Part shown: positions 34,560 to 42,348 of the stretch, piece after piece
Layout of the letters: each line of letters starts with the position of its first letter
How positions within the stretch are numbered: the stretch's first letter is position 1
From: Denitratisoma oestradiolicum
GTDB taxonomy: Bacteria; Pseudomonadota; Gammaproteobacteria; Burkholderiales; Rhodocyclaceae
Length of the DNA: 64,000 nucleotides
Reading direction: 5' to 3'
Assembly (NCBI RefSeq): GCF_902813185.1
Contig: NZ_LR778301.1
Span: forward strand, 2,852,001 to 2,916,000
Program-made: the position numbers and the translations under genes
The notes under the pieces: model-generated
The model's input: the letters and a program-made list of their open reading frames with translations, nothing else
Databases searched by the model: none
What the model was told of the DNA's origin: nothing

Positions 34560-35243
34560 ATGCCGCGTAAGCAAGACGGATACACCCTGATCGAGATCGC
34601 CATCGTCCTGATCATCATCGGCCTCCTCCTGGGTGGTGTGCTGAAGGGCCAGGAATTGATCACCCAGGCCAAAATCAGGAACATCATCAACGACCTCAAC
34701 GGTGTCACCACAGCCATCCAGACCTATCAGGACCGCTACCGCGCCCTCCCCGGCGATGATCCTGCCGCCGCCGGACGCTGGCAGGACAGCGGGGGCAACA
34801 CGCTGACCACCGTCGCCACAAATCCCGGAGATGGCCGCTTCGACGGCGCTTACGGCGACAACACTGCCGGCGCTCCCGGTGCGGCCCAGGAAACCCTGCT
34901 GTTCTGGCAGCATCTGCGCCTGGCCGGCTTCATCCCCGGCCCCGCCTCGGGCCCCGGCAGCGGCAACCCTCCCGCCAATGCGGCGGGGGGCCTGACCGGC
35001 ATCCAGACCCGGGGCATGGGCTTCAACGGCAACATCGTCTGCCTCTCCAATCTTCCGGACAAGGTCGCCATCGCCGTGGACGGCGCCCTGGACGACGGCA
35101 ATGCCCTGATCGGCCAAATCCGGGCCAAGCACCAGACAGGCCCCAGTCCGATCGAGGACCCAGTCTCGAACACAGCGCCAGGGACCACCGATGCCTACGT
35201 GGAGACCGGCAACAACCAGTACCTGCTGTGCAAGAGCCTGTGA
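34560..35243 (+). CDS. Type IV prepilin-like protein (possible major pilin)
   Basis: A 227-residue prepilin with KQDG/YTLIEIAIVLIIIGLLLGGVLKGQELI: cleavage Gly, N-terminal Tyr, Glu5 and an uninterrupted hydrophobic helix. ATG 34560 follows the best ribosome binding site in the operon (AAAGGAGATAAAG), and a 218-bp gap with palindromes sets it apart, as expected for a highly expressed major subunit. A conserved PGDDPAAAGRW block follows the helix, and a C-terminal Cys pairs with Cys near 170. It ends the operon, facing the antiporter gene. Confidence 0.85.
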   Translation: MPRKQDGYTLIEIAIVLIIIGLLLGGVLKGQELITQAKIRNIINDLNGVTTAIQTYQDRYRALPGDDPAAAGRWQDSGGNTLTTVATNPGDGRFDGAYGDNTAGAPGAAQETLLFWQHLRLAGFIPGPASGPGSGNPPANAAGGLTGIQTRGMGFNGNIVCLSNLPDKVAIAVDGALDDGNALIGQIRAKHQTGPSPIEDPVSNTAPGTTDAYVETGNNQYLLCKSL

Positions 35244-35258
35244 CCCGGCGAGGACCCA

Positions 35259-37235
35259 CTATTCCTGCGCGCCCCGCAGCAGGAGTTCCTCCCCGGCGGC
35301 CAGGGCGGCCTGGGTACCCAGCAATACAACCACATCGTCTGCGGTCAGGGGAGCGGCCGTCATGTCATTGCGGGCCCGGCCCTGGCCCCGCCGGCGTATC
35401 GCCGACACCGTGCAGCCGCATTCGTCCAGGGCCAGTTGATCCAACGTCAGGCCGATGGCATGGGCGCCCTCACCCAGGGTCACCGCATGAAGACGGGGCA
35501 AGCCGGCCTCGTCCTCGGCGTCGCTGCTATCGCCGACGCCATGAAAGAAGCCCCGCAACAGGCCGTAGTGATGCTCCCGCAGCTCCCTGAGCCGGCGCAA
35601 TACCTTGGACATCGGCACCCCCAGCAGGGCCAGGGCATGGGTGGCCAGCATCACGCTGGACTCCAGGGCCTCGGGTATGACCTCGGTGGCGCCGGCCTCG
35701 GTCAGCCGTTCCACATCCTGCTCCTCCGCAGCCCGCACCACCACGGGCAGGTCCGGGCGCAGGGCGCGAACATGGTGCAGCACCCGCAAGGCCGCCGCCC
35801 GGTCGGCGAAGGTGATCACCAGCACATGGGCACGGACGATGCCCGCCGCCACCAGGGTCTCGCGCCGGGTGCAGTCGCCGTAGCTCACCGGTTCGCCGGC
35901 GGCGGCAGCCTCTCTCACCCGCTCCGGGTCCAGGTCCAGGGCCATCAGGGAAAAACCTTCCGGCTCCAGAATGCGGGCCAGGTGCTGGCCGGTGCGACCA
36001 TAGCCGCAAAGGATCACATGCTTTTCCGCGCCCATTGAACGGGCGGCGATCTGGGTCAGCTGCATGGAACGCAACAGCCACTCCGACGCCACGAAGCGCA
36101 ACACAATACGATCGGAAAAATGCACCAGCAGAGGCGCCAGCATCAGGGACAACACCAGGGTCGTCAGCACCACCTGCTCCACCTGGGGCGACAGCAGGCC
36201 CCGGGCCTGGACCAGCAGCACGAAGCCAAATTCGCCGCCGGCGCAGAGCCACAGGCCGCTGCGCAGGGCGGAGCCCGGCGTGGTGCCGAAGAGTCGTGAC
36301 AAGCCGCCCACCAGCACCAGCTTGCCCCCCAGCAGCAGGACCAGGCTGCCCAGCACCCAGGGCAGATGAGCCAGCACCGCCGCCAGATCCAGGAACATGC
36401 CGATGGTGATGAAGAACAGCCCCATCAGCACATCCCGGAAGGGCTTGATGTCCTCTTCCACCTGGTAGCGGTATTCAGTCTCGGCAATCAACATGCCGGC
36501 AACAAAGGCCCCCAGGGCCAGGGACAGCCCCGCCAGTTCGGTCAGCCAGGCCAGGCCCAGGGTAAACAGCAGCACGTTCAGCACAAAAAGCTCGGAGGAC
36601 TTGCGCCTTGCCACCAGGAAGAACCAGCCCCGGGTCAGTCGCTGGCCCAGGAAGATCACCACCACCAGCACCAGGGCGGCCTTGAGCAGGGCCAGGCCCA
36701 CGGTTTCAGCCATCAGGCCCGCCGGCTGGGACAGGGCCGGTACCATGATCAGCAGGGGCACCACGGCGATATCCTGGAACAGCAGCACCCCGATCACCTC
36801 CCGGCCATGGCGGGAATCCAGCTCCAGGCGTTCGGCCAGAAGCCGGGACAAGACTGCCGTGGAGGACATGGCCAGCACTCCCCCCAGGGCGAAGCCCGTG
36901 CCCCAGCCCAGCCCCAGCAGCACCGCCCCCCCCATGACCACGGCCAGGGTCGCCAGCACCTGGGCCAGACCCAGGCCGAAAACGATGCGTCGCATGCTGT
37001 ACAGGCGCGGCAGGGAGAACTCCAGGCCGATGGAGAACATCAGGAACACCACCCCGAATTCCGCCAGATGCCCGGCCAAGGCAGGGTCCGGCACCAGGTC
37101 CAGGGCATGGGGGCCGATCGCCACCCCCACCATCAGATAGCCCAGGACCGGCGGCAGATTGAAGGAACGGAACAGGGTCACCACCAGCACGGCAGCGGCC
37201 AGCAGCAGCAGGATGATTTGCAAAGCAGAGGTCAT
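35259..37235 (-). CDS. CPA2 monovalent cation:proton antiporter with RCK domains (KefB/YbaL-like)
   Basis: A 658-residue inner-membrane transporter. Twelve or so hydrophobic segments occupy residues 1-385 (LPPVLGYLMVGVAIGPHALD, VLAMSSTAVLSRLL). An RCK/TrkA-N Rossmann domain follows (HVILCGYGRTGQHLARILE, near 405), then a TrkA-C domain. It probably exchanges K+ or Na+ for protons under nucleotide or glutathione-adduct control, but KefB-specific features were not confirmed. It is divergent from kdsD with about 60 bp between starts, and convergent with the pilus operon. Confidence 0.88.
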   Translation of the reverse strand: MTSALQIILLLLAAAVLVVTLFRSFNLPPVLGYLMVGVAIGPHALDLVPDPALAGHLAEFGVVFLMFSIGLEFSLPRLYSMRRIVFGLGLAQVLATLAVVMGGAVLLGLGWGTGFALGGVLAMSSTAVLSRLLAERLELDSRHGREVIGVLLFQDIAVVPLLIMVPALSQPAGLMAETVGLALLKAALVLVVVIFLGQRLTRGWFFLVARRKSSELFVLNVLLFTLGLAWLTELAGLSLALGAFVAGMLIAETEYRYQVEEDIKPFRDVLMGLFFITIGMFLDLAAVLAHLPWVLGSLVLLLGGKLVLVGGLSRLFGTTPGSALRSGLWLCAGGEFGFVLLVQARGLLSPQVEQVVLTTLVLSLMLAPLLVHFSDRIVLRFVASEWLLRSMQLTQIAARSMGAEKHVILCGYGRTGQHLARILEPEGFSLMALDLDPERVREAAAAGEPVSYGDCTRRETLVAAGIVRAHVLVITFADRAAALRVLHHVRALRPDLPVVVRAAEEQDVERLTEAGATEVIPEALESSVMLATHALALLGVPMSKVLRRLRELREHHYGLLRGFFHGVGDSSDAEDEAGLPRLHAVTLGEGAHAIGLTLDQLALDECGCTVSAIRRRGQGRARNDMTAAPLTADDVVVLLGTQAALAAGEELLLRGAQE

Positions 37236-37296
37236 GGGTGCCGATGGGGCCCGGGGGCCTGGTTATAATCCGCCTCAATCATAACCGGCCCCCGCC

Positions 37297-38280
37297 ATGA
37301 CCCCAACGATTTCCAACGAGCATACCCTCGCCCTGGCCCGGCGCGTCCTGGGCATCGAGGCCGAGGCGGTGCAGACCCTGGCGGGACGCCTCGATGGCGC
37401 GTTCATCGAGGCGGTGCAATTGATCCTCTCCTGCCATGGCCGGGTCATCGTCAGCGGCATCGGCAAGTCGGGACACATCGCCCGCAAGATCGCCTCCACC
37501 ATGGCCAGCACCGGCACCCCGGCCTACTTCGTCCATGCCGCCGAGGCCGTCCACGGCGACCTGGGCATGATCACCCGGGAGGACGTGCTGATCGCTCTTT
37601 CCAATTCCGGCGAAGGCGATGAATTGCTCACCGTCGTTCCCCTGGTCAAGCGCCAGGGCGGGCGACTCATCGCCATCACCGGCAACGCGGCATCCTCCCT
37701 GGCCCAGGAAGCGGACGTACATCTGGATGCGGGAGTGAGGGAAGAAGCCTGCCCCCTCAACCTGGCGCCCACCGCCAGCACCACGGCGGCCCTGGCCCTG
37801 GGCGACGCCCTGGCCGTGGCCCTGCTGGATGCCCGGGGCTTCGGCGCCGAGGACTTCGCCCGCTCCCATCCCGGTGGCGCCCTGGGGCGCAAGCTGCTCA
37901 CCCACGTGGCCGATGTGATGCGACCCCTGGCCGAGATCCCCCGTGCCGACGAGGACACCCTGATCCCCGCGGCCCTGCTCGCCATGTCCCGGGGCAAGAT
38001 GGGCCTGATCACCGTTCTGGATGGCGACAACAGATTGCAGGGAGTGTTCACCGACGGCGACCTGCGCCGCGCCCTGGAGCGGCTGGGCGACCTGCGCACC
38101 GTCAGCGTCGGCGAACTGATGACCCGCCGGCCCCGCACCATCGGCGCCAACCGCCTGGCGGTGGAAGCCGTGGAGATGATGGAGTTGCACAAGATCAACC
38201 AACTACTGGTGGTGGATGACGCCGGCCGGCTCGAAGGCGCCCTCAACATGCACGACCTGTTCCGGGCCAAGGTGATCTGA
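37297..38280 (+). CDS. kdsD: Arabinose-5-phosphate isomerase (KpsF/GutQ family)
   Basis: A 327-residue enzyme that converts ribulose-5-phosphate to arabinose-5-phosphate for Kdo synthesis. The SIS domain (about 45-180) includes VSGIGKSGHIARKIASTMASTG, with the active-site HGDLGM and SNSGEGDE segments. Two CBS domains occupy about 210-325. It is first of a kdsD-kdsC-lptC-lptA unit with overlapping ends, tying Kdo synthesis to LPS export. Confidence 0.95.
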   Translation: MTPTISNEHTLALARRVLGIEAEAVQTLAGRLDGAFIEAVQLILSCHGRVIVSGIGKSGHIARKIASTMASTGTPAYFVHAAEAVHGDLGMITREDVLIALSNSGEGDELLTVVPLVKRQGGRLIAITGNAASSLAQEADVHLDAGVREEACPLNLAPTASTTAALALGDALAVALLDARGFGAEDFARSHPGGALGRKLLTHVADVMRPLAEIPRADEDTLIPAALLAMSRGKMGLITVLDGDNRLQGVFTDGDLRRALERLGDLRTVSVGELMTRRPRTIGANRLAVEAVEMMELHKINQLLVVDDAGRLEGALNMHDLFRAKVI

Positions 38281-38801
38281 TGGATGCCAAAGCCAAGGCC
38301 AGCCGCATCCGGTTGATGGGTTTCGACGTGGATGGCGTGCTGACCGACGGCAGCCTCTACTTCACCAGCCAGGGCGACGAGATGAAGGCCTTTTCCAGCC
38401 TGGACGGCCATGGCCTGAAGATGCTGGCCAGCAGCGGCATCAAGCTGGCCATCATCACTGGCCGCAACTCCCGTGCCGTGGAACTGCGGGCCCGCAACCT
38501 GGGCATCGACCTGCTGCTGCAAGGCGTCGAGGACAAGCGCGGCGCCATGGCCGAACTGCTGGCCGGGCAGCAACTGGACTTCTCCCAAGCGGGCTACATG
38601 GGCGACGACGTGGTGGACCTGCCGCTGCTGCGGGCCTGCGGGTTTTCCGCCAGCGTGGCCGACGGCCATCCCTTTGTTCAGCGCCATGTGGACTTCGTCA
38701 GCAGCAAGCCCGGCGGGCACGGCGCCGTTCGGGAAGTCTGCGAATTCATCCTTGAGGCCCAGGGCCGCCTCAGTGATCTGCTCGAAGGCTATCTGCGATG
38801 A
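38280..38801 (+). CDS. kdsC: 3-deoxy-D-manno-octulosonate 8-phosphate phosphatase
   Basis: A 173-residue HAD-family phosphatase (C0 type, no cap). The nucleophile motif is FDVDGVLTDG (near 16), followed by ITGRNSRA and the metal-binding GDDVVDLPLL. It releases Kdo from Kdo-8-phosphate. Its ATG overlaps the kdsD stop by one base, and its own stop overlaps lptC by ATGA. Confidence 0.95.
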   Translation: MDAKAKASRIRLMGFDVDGVLTDGSLYFTSQGDEMKAFSSLDGHGLKMLASSGIKLAIITGRNSRAVELRARNLGIDLLLQGVEDKRGAMAELLAGQQLDFSQAGYMGDDVVDLPLLRACGFSASVADGHPFVQRHVDFVSSKPGGHGAVREVCEFILEAQGRLSDLLEGYLR

Positions 38802-39373
38802 GAAGCTCGGGCGCGGCCCTGTTTCCCATCGCCCTCCTGGCCGCCCTGGCCGGACTGACCTTCTGGCTGTCCAGTGCCACCAACGACAACGATCCGAAGC
38901 GTCGCGCCAAGGAGCGCCACGATCCCGACTTCACGGTGGAGAACTTCACCGTCGAGCGCTTCGATGATCAGGGCACGAAAACTCAGACCCTGAAGGCCCG
39001 CCAGATGAATCACTTTCCAGATGACGAAAGCACCGAGGTCACGTTTCCCGAACTGACCTATTTCACCGGCGACCGCCCCACCCAGATCGACGCCCGAAGC
39101 GCCTGGCTCAACAAGGACGGCAAGGAAGTCCGCCTCAAGGGCAATGTCCGCCTGGTCAAGGCCGCAGGCGCCGGCCATCCTCAGACCGTGCTGCAAACCG
39201 AGGCCCTGACCGTGTTTCCCGAGGAGGAACTGGCCCGGGGCAACACGCCGGTCACTTTGCGCCAGGGAGGCTCGGTAGTATCCGGAGACCGCATCGAATA
39301 CCGGGGCAAGGAAAACCTGGCCATCCTGGAAGGCCGTGCCCGGGGAACCTTTCCGAGAGTCCAAAAACAATGA
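38798..39373 (+). CDS. lptC: LPS export ABC transporter periplasmic protein LptC
   Basis: A 191-residue bitopic protein. An N-terminal membrane anchor (FPIALLAALAGLTFWLSS) leads into the beta-jellyroll LptC domain with DFTVENFTVERFDDQG and WLNKDGKEVRLKGNVRLV. It passes LPS from the LptBFG transporter to LptA. Translationally coupled on both sides. Confidence 0.92.
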   Translation: MRSSGAALFPIALLAALAGLTFWLSSATNDNDPKRRAKERHDPDFTVENFTVERFDDQGTKTQTLKARQMNHFPDDESTEVTFPELTYFTGDRPTQIDARSAWLNKDGKEVRLKGNVRLVKAAGAGHPQTVLQTEALTVFPEEELARGNTPVTLRQGGSVVSGDRIEYRGKENLAILEGRARGTFPRVQKQ

Positions 39374-39957
39374 TCCACCACATTTCCATCGTACTGGCCG
39401 GCCTGCTTTTGCTGCCGGCGCTTCCCGCCCTGGCGGAACGGGCCGACCGCAACCAGCCCGTCAATCTTGAAGCCGACCGCATCACCGCCGATGACGCCCG
39501 CAAGATTCATGTCTTCGAGGGCAAGGTAGTCCTGACCCAGGGCACCCTGACCATCCGTGCCGACAAGCTGGTCGTCTCCCAGGACGCCGAGGGCTACCAG
39601 AAAGGCATCGCCACCGGTGGCCCCAATGGCCTGGCCCATTTCCGACAGAAACGCGAGGGCCGCGCCGAGTACATCGAAGGGGAGGCTGAACGCATCGAGC
39701 ACGACGCAAAATCAGAGAAGTCCGAATTTTTCCTGCACGCCAGGGTCCGCAGCGGCTCGGACGAAGTACGGGGCCAGTATGTAATCTACGATGCCCGTTC
39801 GGAAACCTACCTGGTCAGCAATGGCCCAGGGGGAAGCACCCTGCCATCAACACGAAAACAGCCCGCTCCCGAACGGGTACGGGCCGTGATCCATCCCAAG
39901 AACCGCGAAGAAAGTTCGCCCTCCGCACCAGTGGCTGCCCCCAACCCCGCCAATTAA
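39370..39957 (+). CDS. lptA: LPS transport periplasmic protein LptA
   Basis: A 195-residue periplasmic protein with a signal peptide (HHISIVLAGLLLLPALPALA) and the OstA/LptA beta-jellyroll (VNLEADRITADDARKIHVFEGKV shown as landmark, GTLTIRADKLVVSQD). It forms the periplasmic LPS bridge. The usual next gene, lptB, is absent: a terminator follows, and the next gene is a phasin. So lptB must lie elsewhere in this genome. Confidence 0.92.
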   Translation: MIHHISIVLAGLLLLPALPALAERADRNQPVNLEADRITADDARKIHVFEGKVVLTQGTLTIRADKLVVSQDAEGYQKGIATGGPNGLAHFRQKREGRAEYIEGEAERIEHDAKSEKSEFFLHARVRSGSDEVRGQYVIYDARSETYLVSNGPGGSTLPSTRKQPAPERVRAVIHPKNREESSPSAPVAAPNPAN

Positions 39958-39977
39958 TAACGTCGGATCGCCAAGAC

Positions 39978-40001
39978 AAGCCGCCATCTGGCGGCTTTTT
40001 T
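39978..40001 (+). terminator. Rho-independent terminator after lptA
   Basis: AAGCCGCCA and TGGCGGCTT form a 9-bp stem with a tight loop, followed by six T's. It closes the kdsD-lptA unit. Confidence 0.85.
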
Positions 40002-40093
40002 GTTTGCACTGCCACAATCAGGCCTTCCGGAGGGGTACAATCCCTCAAAATATATATGTAACTTATTGTTATTCATAAATAAAAAAATATATG

Positions 40094-40104
40094 GTGCGAA
40101 GCAC
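40094..40104. promoter_or_regulatory. Inverted repeat GTGC-GAA-GCAC upstream of the phasin promoter
   Basis: A short perfect inverted repeat 10 bp before the -35 box, in an AT-rich stretch. TGC-N3-GCA resembles sites reported for the PHB-responsive repressor PhaR in other bacteria, but the match is too short to be decisive. Confidence 0.25.
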
Positions 40105-40114
40105 AAAAAAGTTC

Positions 40115-40142
40115 TTGACAAGGGATTCGACATCCCTATAAT
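40115..40142 (+). promoter_or_regulatory. Near-consensus sigma-70 promoter of the phasin gene
   Basis: TTGACA (40115-40120) and TATAAT (40137-40142) are both perfect hexamers with 16-bp spacing. An A/T-rich stretch from 40046 could act as an UP element. A leader of about 95 nt precedes the phasin start, which has ribosome binding site ACAGGAGAG. Confidence 0.8.
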
Positions 40143-40243
40143 TCGACACATACCGCAGTGCAACATCGCGGCGTTGGAAGTGGGTGACCACGAGCCCTTT
40201 TGAAGTTCAACCTGAACCGACAGATTCCTGACAGGAGAGCATC

Positions 40244-40789
40244 ATGTACGCCATTCCCGAGAAAATCGCCGCTGCCAACAAAGCCAACGTGGAAACCCTG
40301 CTGACGGTTGCCAACACTGCCTTCGCCAGCGCCGAGCGTCTGGCCGCACTCAACCTGAATACTGCCCGCTCCCTGCTGGAAGACGCCGTGGCCAACACCA
40401 AGACCCTCTTGGGCGCCAAGGATCCCCAGGAACTGATCGGTCTGCAAACCGCCCTGGCTCAGCCTACCGTGGAAAAGGCCGTGGCCTACTCCCGCAGCGT
40501 GTATGAAATCGCCAGCCAGACCCAGGAAGAACTGGGCAAGGTTCTGGAAGTCCAGTATGCCGAACTGAACAAGAATGTCGGCAACGTGCTGGATCTGGCC
40601 GCGAAGAATGCCCCCGCCGGCTCCGACGTGGCCGTGGCCGCCGTCAAGTCCGCCATGGCTGCCGCCAACTCCGCCTACGACAGCGTGACCAAGGCTGCCC
40701 GTCAGGTTGCCGAGATCACCGAAGCCAACGTGGCCGCCGCCACCAACGCCACGGTCAAGGCCGCCGCCAAGACGAAGAAGGCCGCCTGA
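40244..40789 (+). CDS. Phasin family protein
   Basis: A 181-residue, almost wholly alpha-helical protein, rich in Ala, Lys and Glu. It has the phasin_2 pattern: NKANVETLLTVANTAFASAERLAALNLN, then QTQEELGKVLEVQYAELNKN, shown as landmarks. The C-terminal tail is Ala/Lys-rich (TVKAAAKTKKAA). Phasins coat polyhydroxyalkanoate granules and control their size, so the host probably makes PHB. It is a monocistronic gene with a consensus promoter and its own terminator, consistent with very high expression. Confidence 0.92.
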   Translation: MYAIPEKIAAANKANVETLLTVANTAFASAERLAALNLNTARSLLEDAVANTKTLLGAKDPQELIGLQTALAQPTVEKAVAYSRSVYEIASQTQEELGKVLEVQYAELNKNVGNVLDLAAKNAPAGSDVAVAAVKSAMAAANSAYDSVTKAARQVAEITEANVAAATNATVKAAAKTKKAA

Positions 40790-40840
40790 ATCGCGTAACC
40801 AGTTTGTCTCCTCCTCCGCCCCGCAATGGGACGGTTTCAA

Positions 40841-40869
40841 ACCCCGATCTCACGATTGGGGTTTTTTTT
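40841..40869 (+). terminator. Rho-independent terminator after the phasin gene
   Basis: CCCCGAT and ATTGGGG pair around CTCACG, followed by eight T's. It ends two bases before the stop of the convergent CinA-like gene. Confidence 0.8.
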
Positions 40870-40871
40870 AT

Positions 40872-41618
40872 CTATTTTTCGGAGAAGGCCAGACTCATCC
40901 CGGCCACTTCGGCGCGAATCTCGGCCATGGCCGGCGCCACCTGGGCGTGAGCGCCCCGCACCCCCAATTCCACATGGCGGCCTTGGGTTTCGTCGCCGAA
41001 ACTGGGCAGGCTGAAGACCACGATGCCCGGGTAATCCCGCTCGATGCGCCGCATCAGTTCCAGCAGCATGCCCTCGTGGCCCTCCCAGACCAGGATGGCC
41101 TGCTCGGTCTCGTCGCGGCGATGGAAGCGGTCGGCATAGCGGGTGTCCAGCACCCACTCCACCATGGGCCAGGCCATCTGGGGAAAGCCCGGCACGAAGT
41201 GATGATCCCCGACACTGAAGCCGGGAATGCGGTTGAAGGAATTGGGGATGATGCGGCAACCGGCGGGGAAATCCCCCAGTTGCAGGCGGTTGGCCGTGAT
41301 CTCGACACCGAAGCGGGCACGTATTTCCGCCTCGGCCTCGGGGTGCAGCACCAGGGGTACGCCGGCGGCCTGGGCCGCCGCCTGGCGGGTGTGATCGTCC
41401 GGGGTCACGCCGATACCGCCGAAGCTGAAAACCACGTCGTCCCCGGCCAGACTCCGTTTCAGGGTCTCCACCAGGCGGGGCCGGTCGTCCCCCAGATAGC
41501 TCACCCAGTCCAGCACCAGGCCCCTAGCCGCCAGCAGTTCCACCAGCTTGGGGAAGTGCTTGTCCTGACGTTTGCCACGGATGATTTCATCCCCGATGAT
41601 CAAGGCGCCGAAGCCCAT
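40872..41618 (-). CDS. CinA N-terminal/MoaB-like molybdopterin-binding domain protein
   Basis: A 248-residue protein with the MPT-binding fold seen in competence/damage-inducible CinA N-terminal domains. It contains GALIIGDEIIRGKRQDKH, YLGDDRPRLVETLKRSL and FSFGGIGVTPDDHTRQA. It lacks the C-terminal amidase domain of full CinA. The role is probably nucleotide pyrophosphatase-like; stand-alone versions are annotated only by fold. It is last in a leftward hrpA/EI24/cinA-like run, 10 bp after the EI24 gene. Confidence 0.85.
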   Translation of the reverse strand: MGFGALIIGDEIIRGKRQDKHFPKLVELLAARGLVLDWVSYLGDDRPRLVETLKRSLAGDDVVFSFGGIGVTPDDHTRQAAAQAAGVPLVLHPEAEAEIRARFGVEITANRLQLGDFPAGCRIIPNSFNRIPGFSVGDHHFVPGFPQMAWPMVEWVLDTRYADRFHRRDETEQAILVWEGHEGMLLELMRRIERDYPGIVVFSLPSFGDETQGRHVELGVRGAHAQVAPAMAEIRAEVAGMSLAFSEK

Positions 41619-41628
41619 GGGTCGCTCC

Positions 41629-42348
41629 TTATTGACTCACCACGGCCCCTCCGCGCAGGCGGCGCAGGGCTTCCAGGGTGTAGTGGGTAAACAGCAGAGC
41701 CGCCAGGGCCGGGGCCAGTAGCCCGGCCAGGGGCACGGGGGCCAGCAAGGCCGGTACCGCGCCCAGGATCAGCAGGCGCTGGGCGTGGTCTCGCCGCAGA
41801 TTCCTGGCCTCATGGGCCGTGGCGTGGAGGGCCAGGCAGTCCGGCGCGAAGGTGCGCCGGTTGAGCCAGGCCACCCAATACACCGGCAGCACCAGGGCCA
41901 GGCCCGGCACCAGCCAGAGGGGCAGGGTCAGCAGCCAGCCCAGGGTGAAACCCAGGGCCGCCGCCAGTCCATTGACCAGGGAAGCCAGCAGGCTGTCGCG
42001 GCCCATGGGCGCCAGCTCTCTGTAATCGTCCCGGGCCACGGCGGCGATCAACCAGGGCACCACCACGATGCCGGCCAGCAGGGTGGCCAGGAGATAGGCC
42101 AGGGCCAGCAGGCTCAGGGCGCTGCCCAGGGTAGCGAGGAAGCCAGCCAGCCCCGGCCAGTCCCACGACAGCAGCCAGGACAGGGGGGGCAGGTCCAGCA
42201 AGGCATCCCTGAACCAGGGGTACAGCCAAGGGGACAATCCTCCACCCACCACCAGGGCCAGCAGGGCCGGCGTCAGCAGATAGCCCCAGATCCGGGGCCG
42301 GGTCAGGCTGTGGAGGCTGCGCACCAGGGCCAGCAGCACTTCATCCAT
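41629..42348 (-). CDS. EI24/CysZ-like membrane protein
   Basis: A 239-residue inner-membrane protein with five to six hydrophobic segments (LLTPALLALVVGGGLSPWLY, LSLLALAYLLATLLAGIVVV, GWLLTLPLWLVPGLALVLPV) and the EI24-family YWVAWLNRRTFAPDCLALHA region. CysZ, a sulfate permease, belongs to this family, but the assignment to sulfate is not supported by anything else here. Its start overlaps the hrpA stop by 8 bp. Confidence 0.8.
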   Translation of the reverse strand: MDEVLLALVRSLHSLTRPRIWGYLLTPALLALVVGGGLSPWLYPWFRDALLDLPPLSWLLSWDWPGLAGFLATLGSALSLLALAYLLATLLAGIVVVPWLIAAVARDDYRELAPMGRDSLLASLVNGLAAALGFTLGWLLTLPLWLVPGLALVLPVYWVAWLNRRTFAPDCLALHATAHEARNLRRDHAQRLLILGAVPALLAPVPLAGLLAPALAALLFTHYTLEALRRLRGGAVVSQ

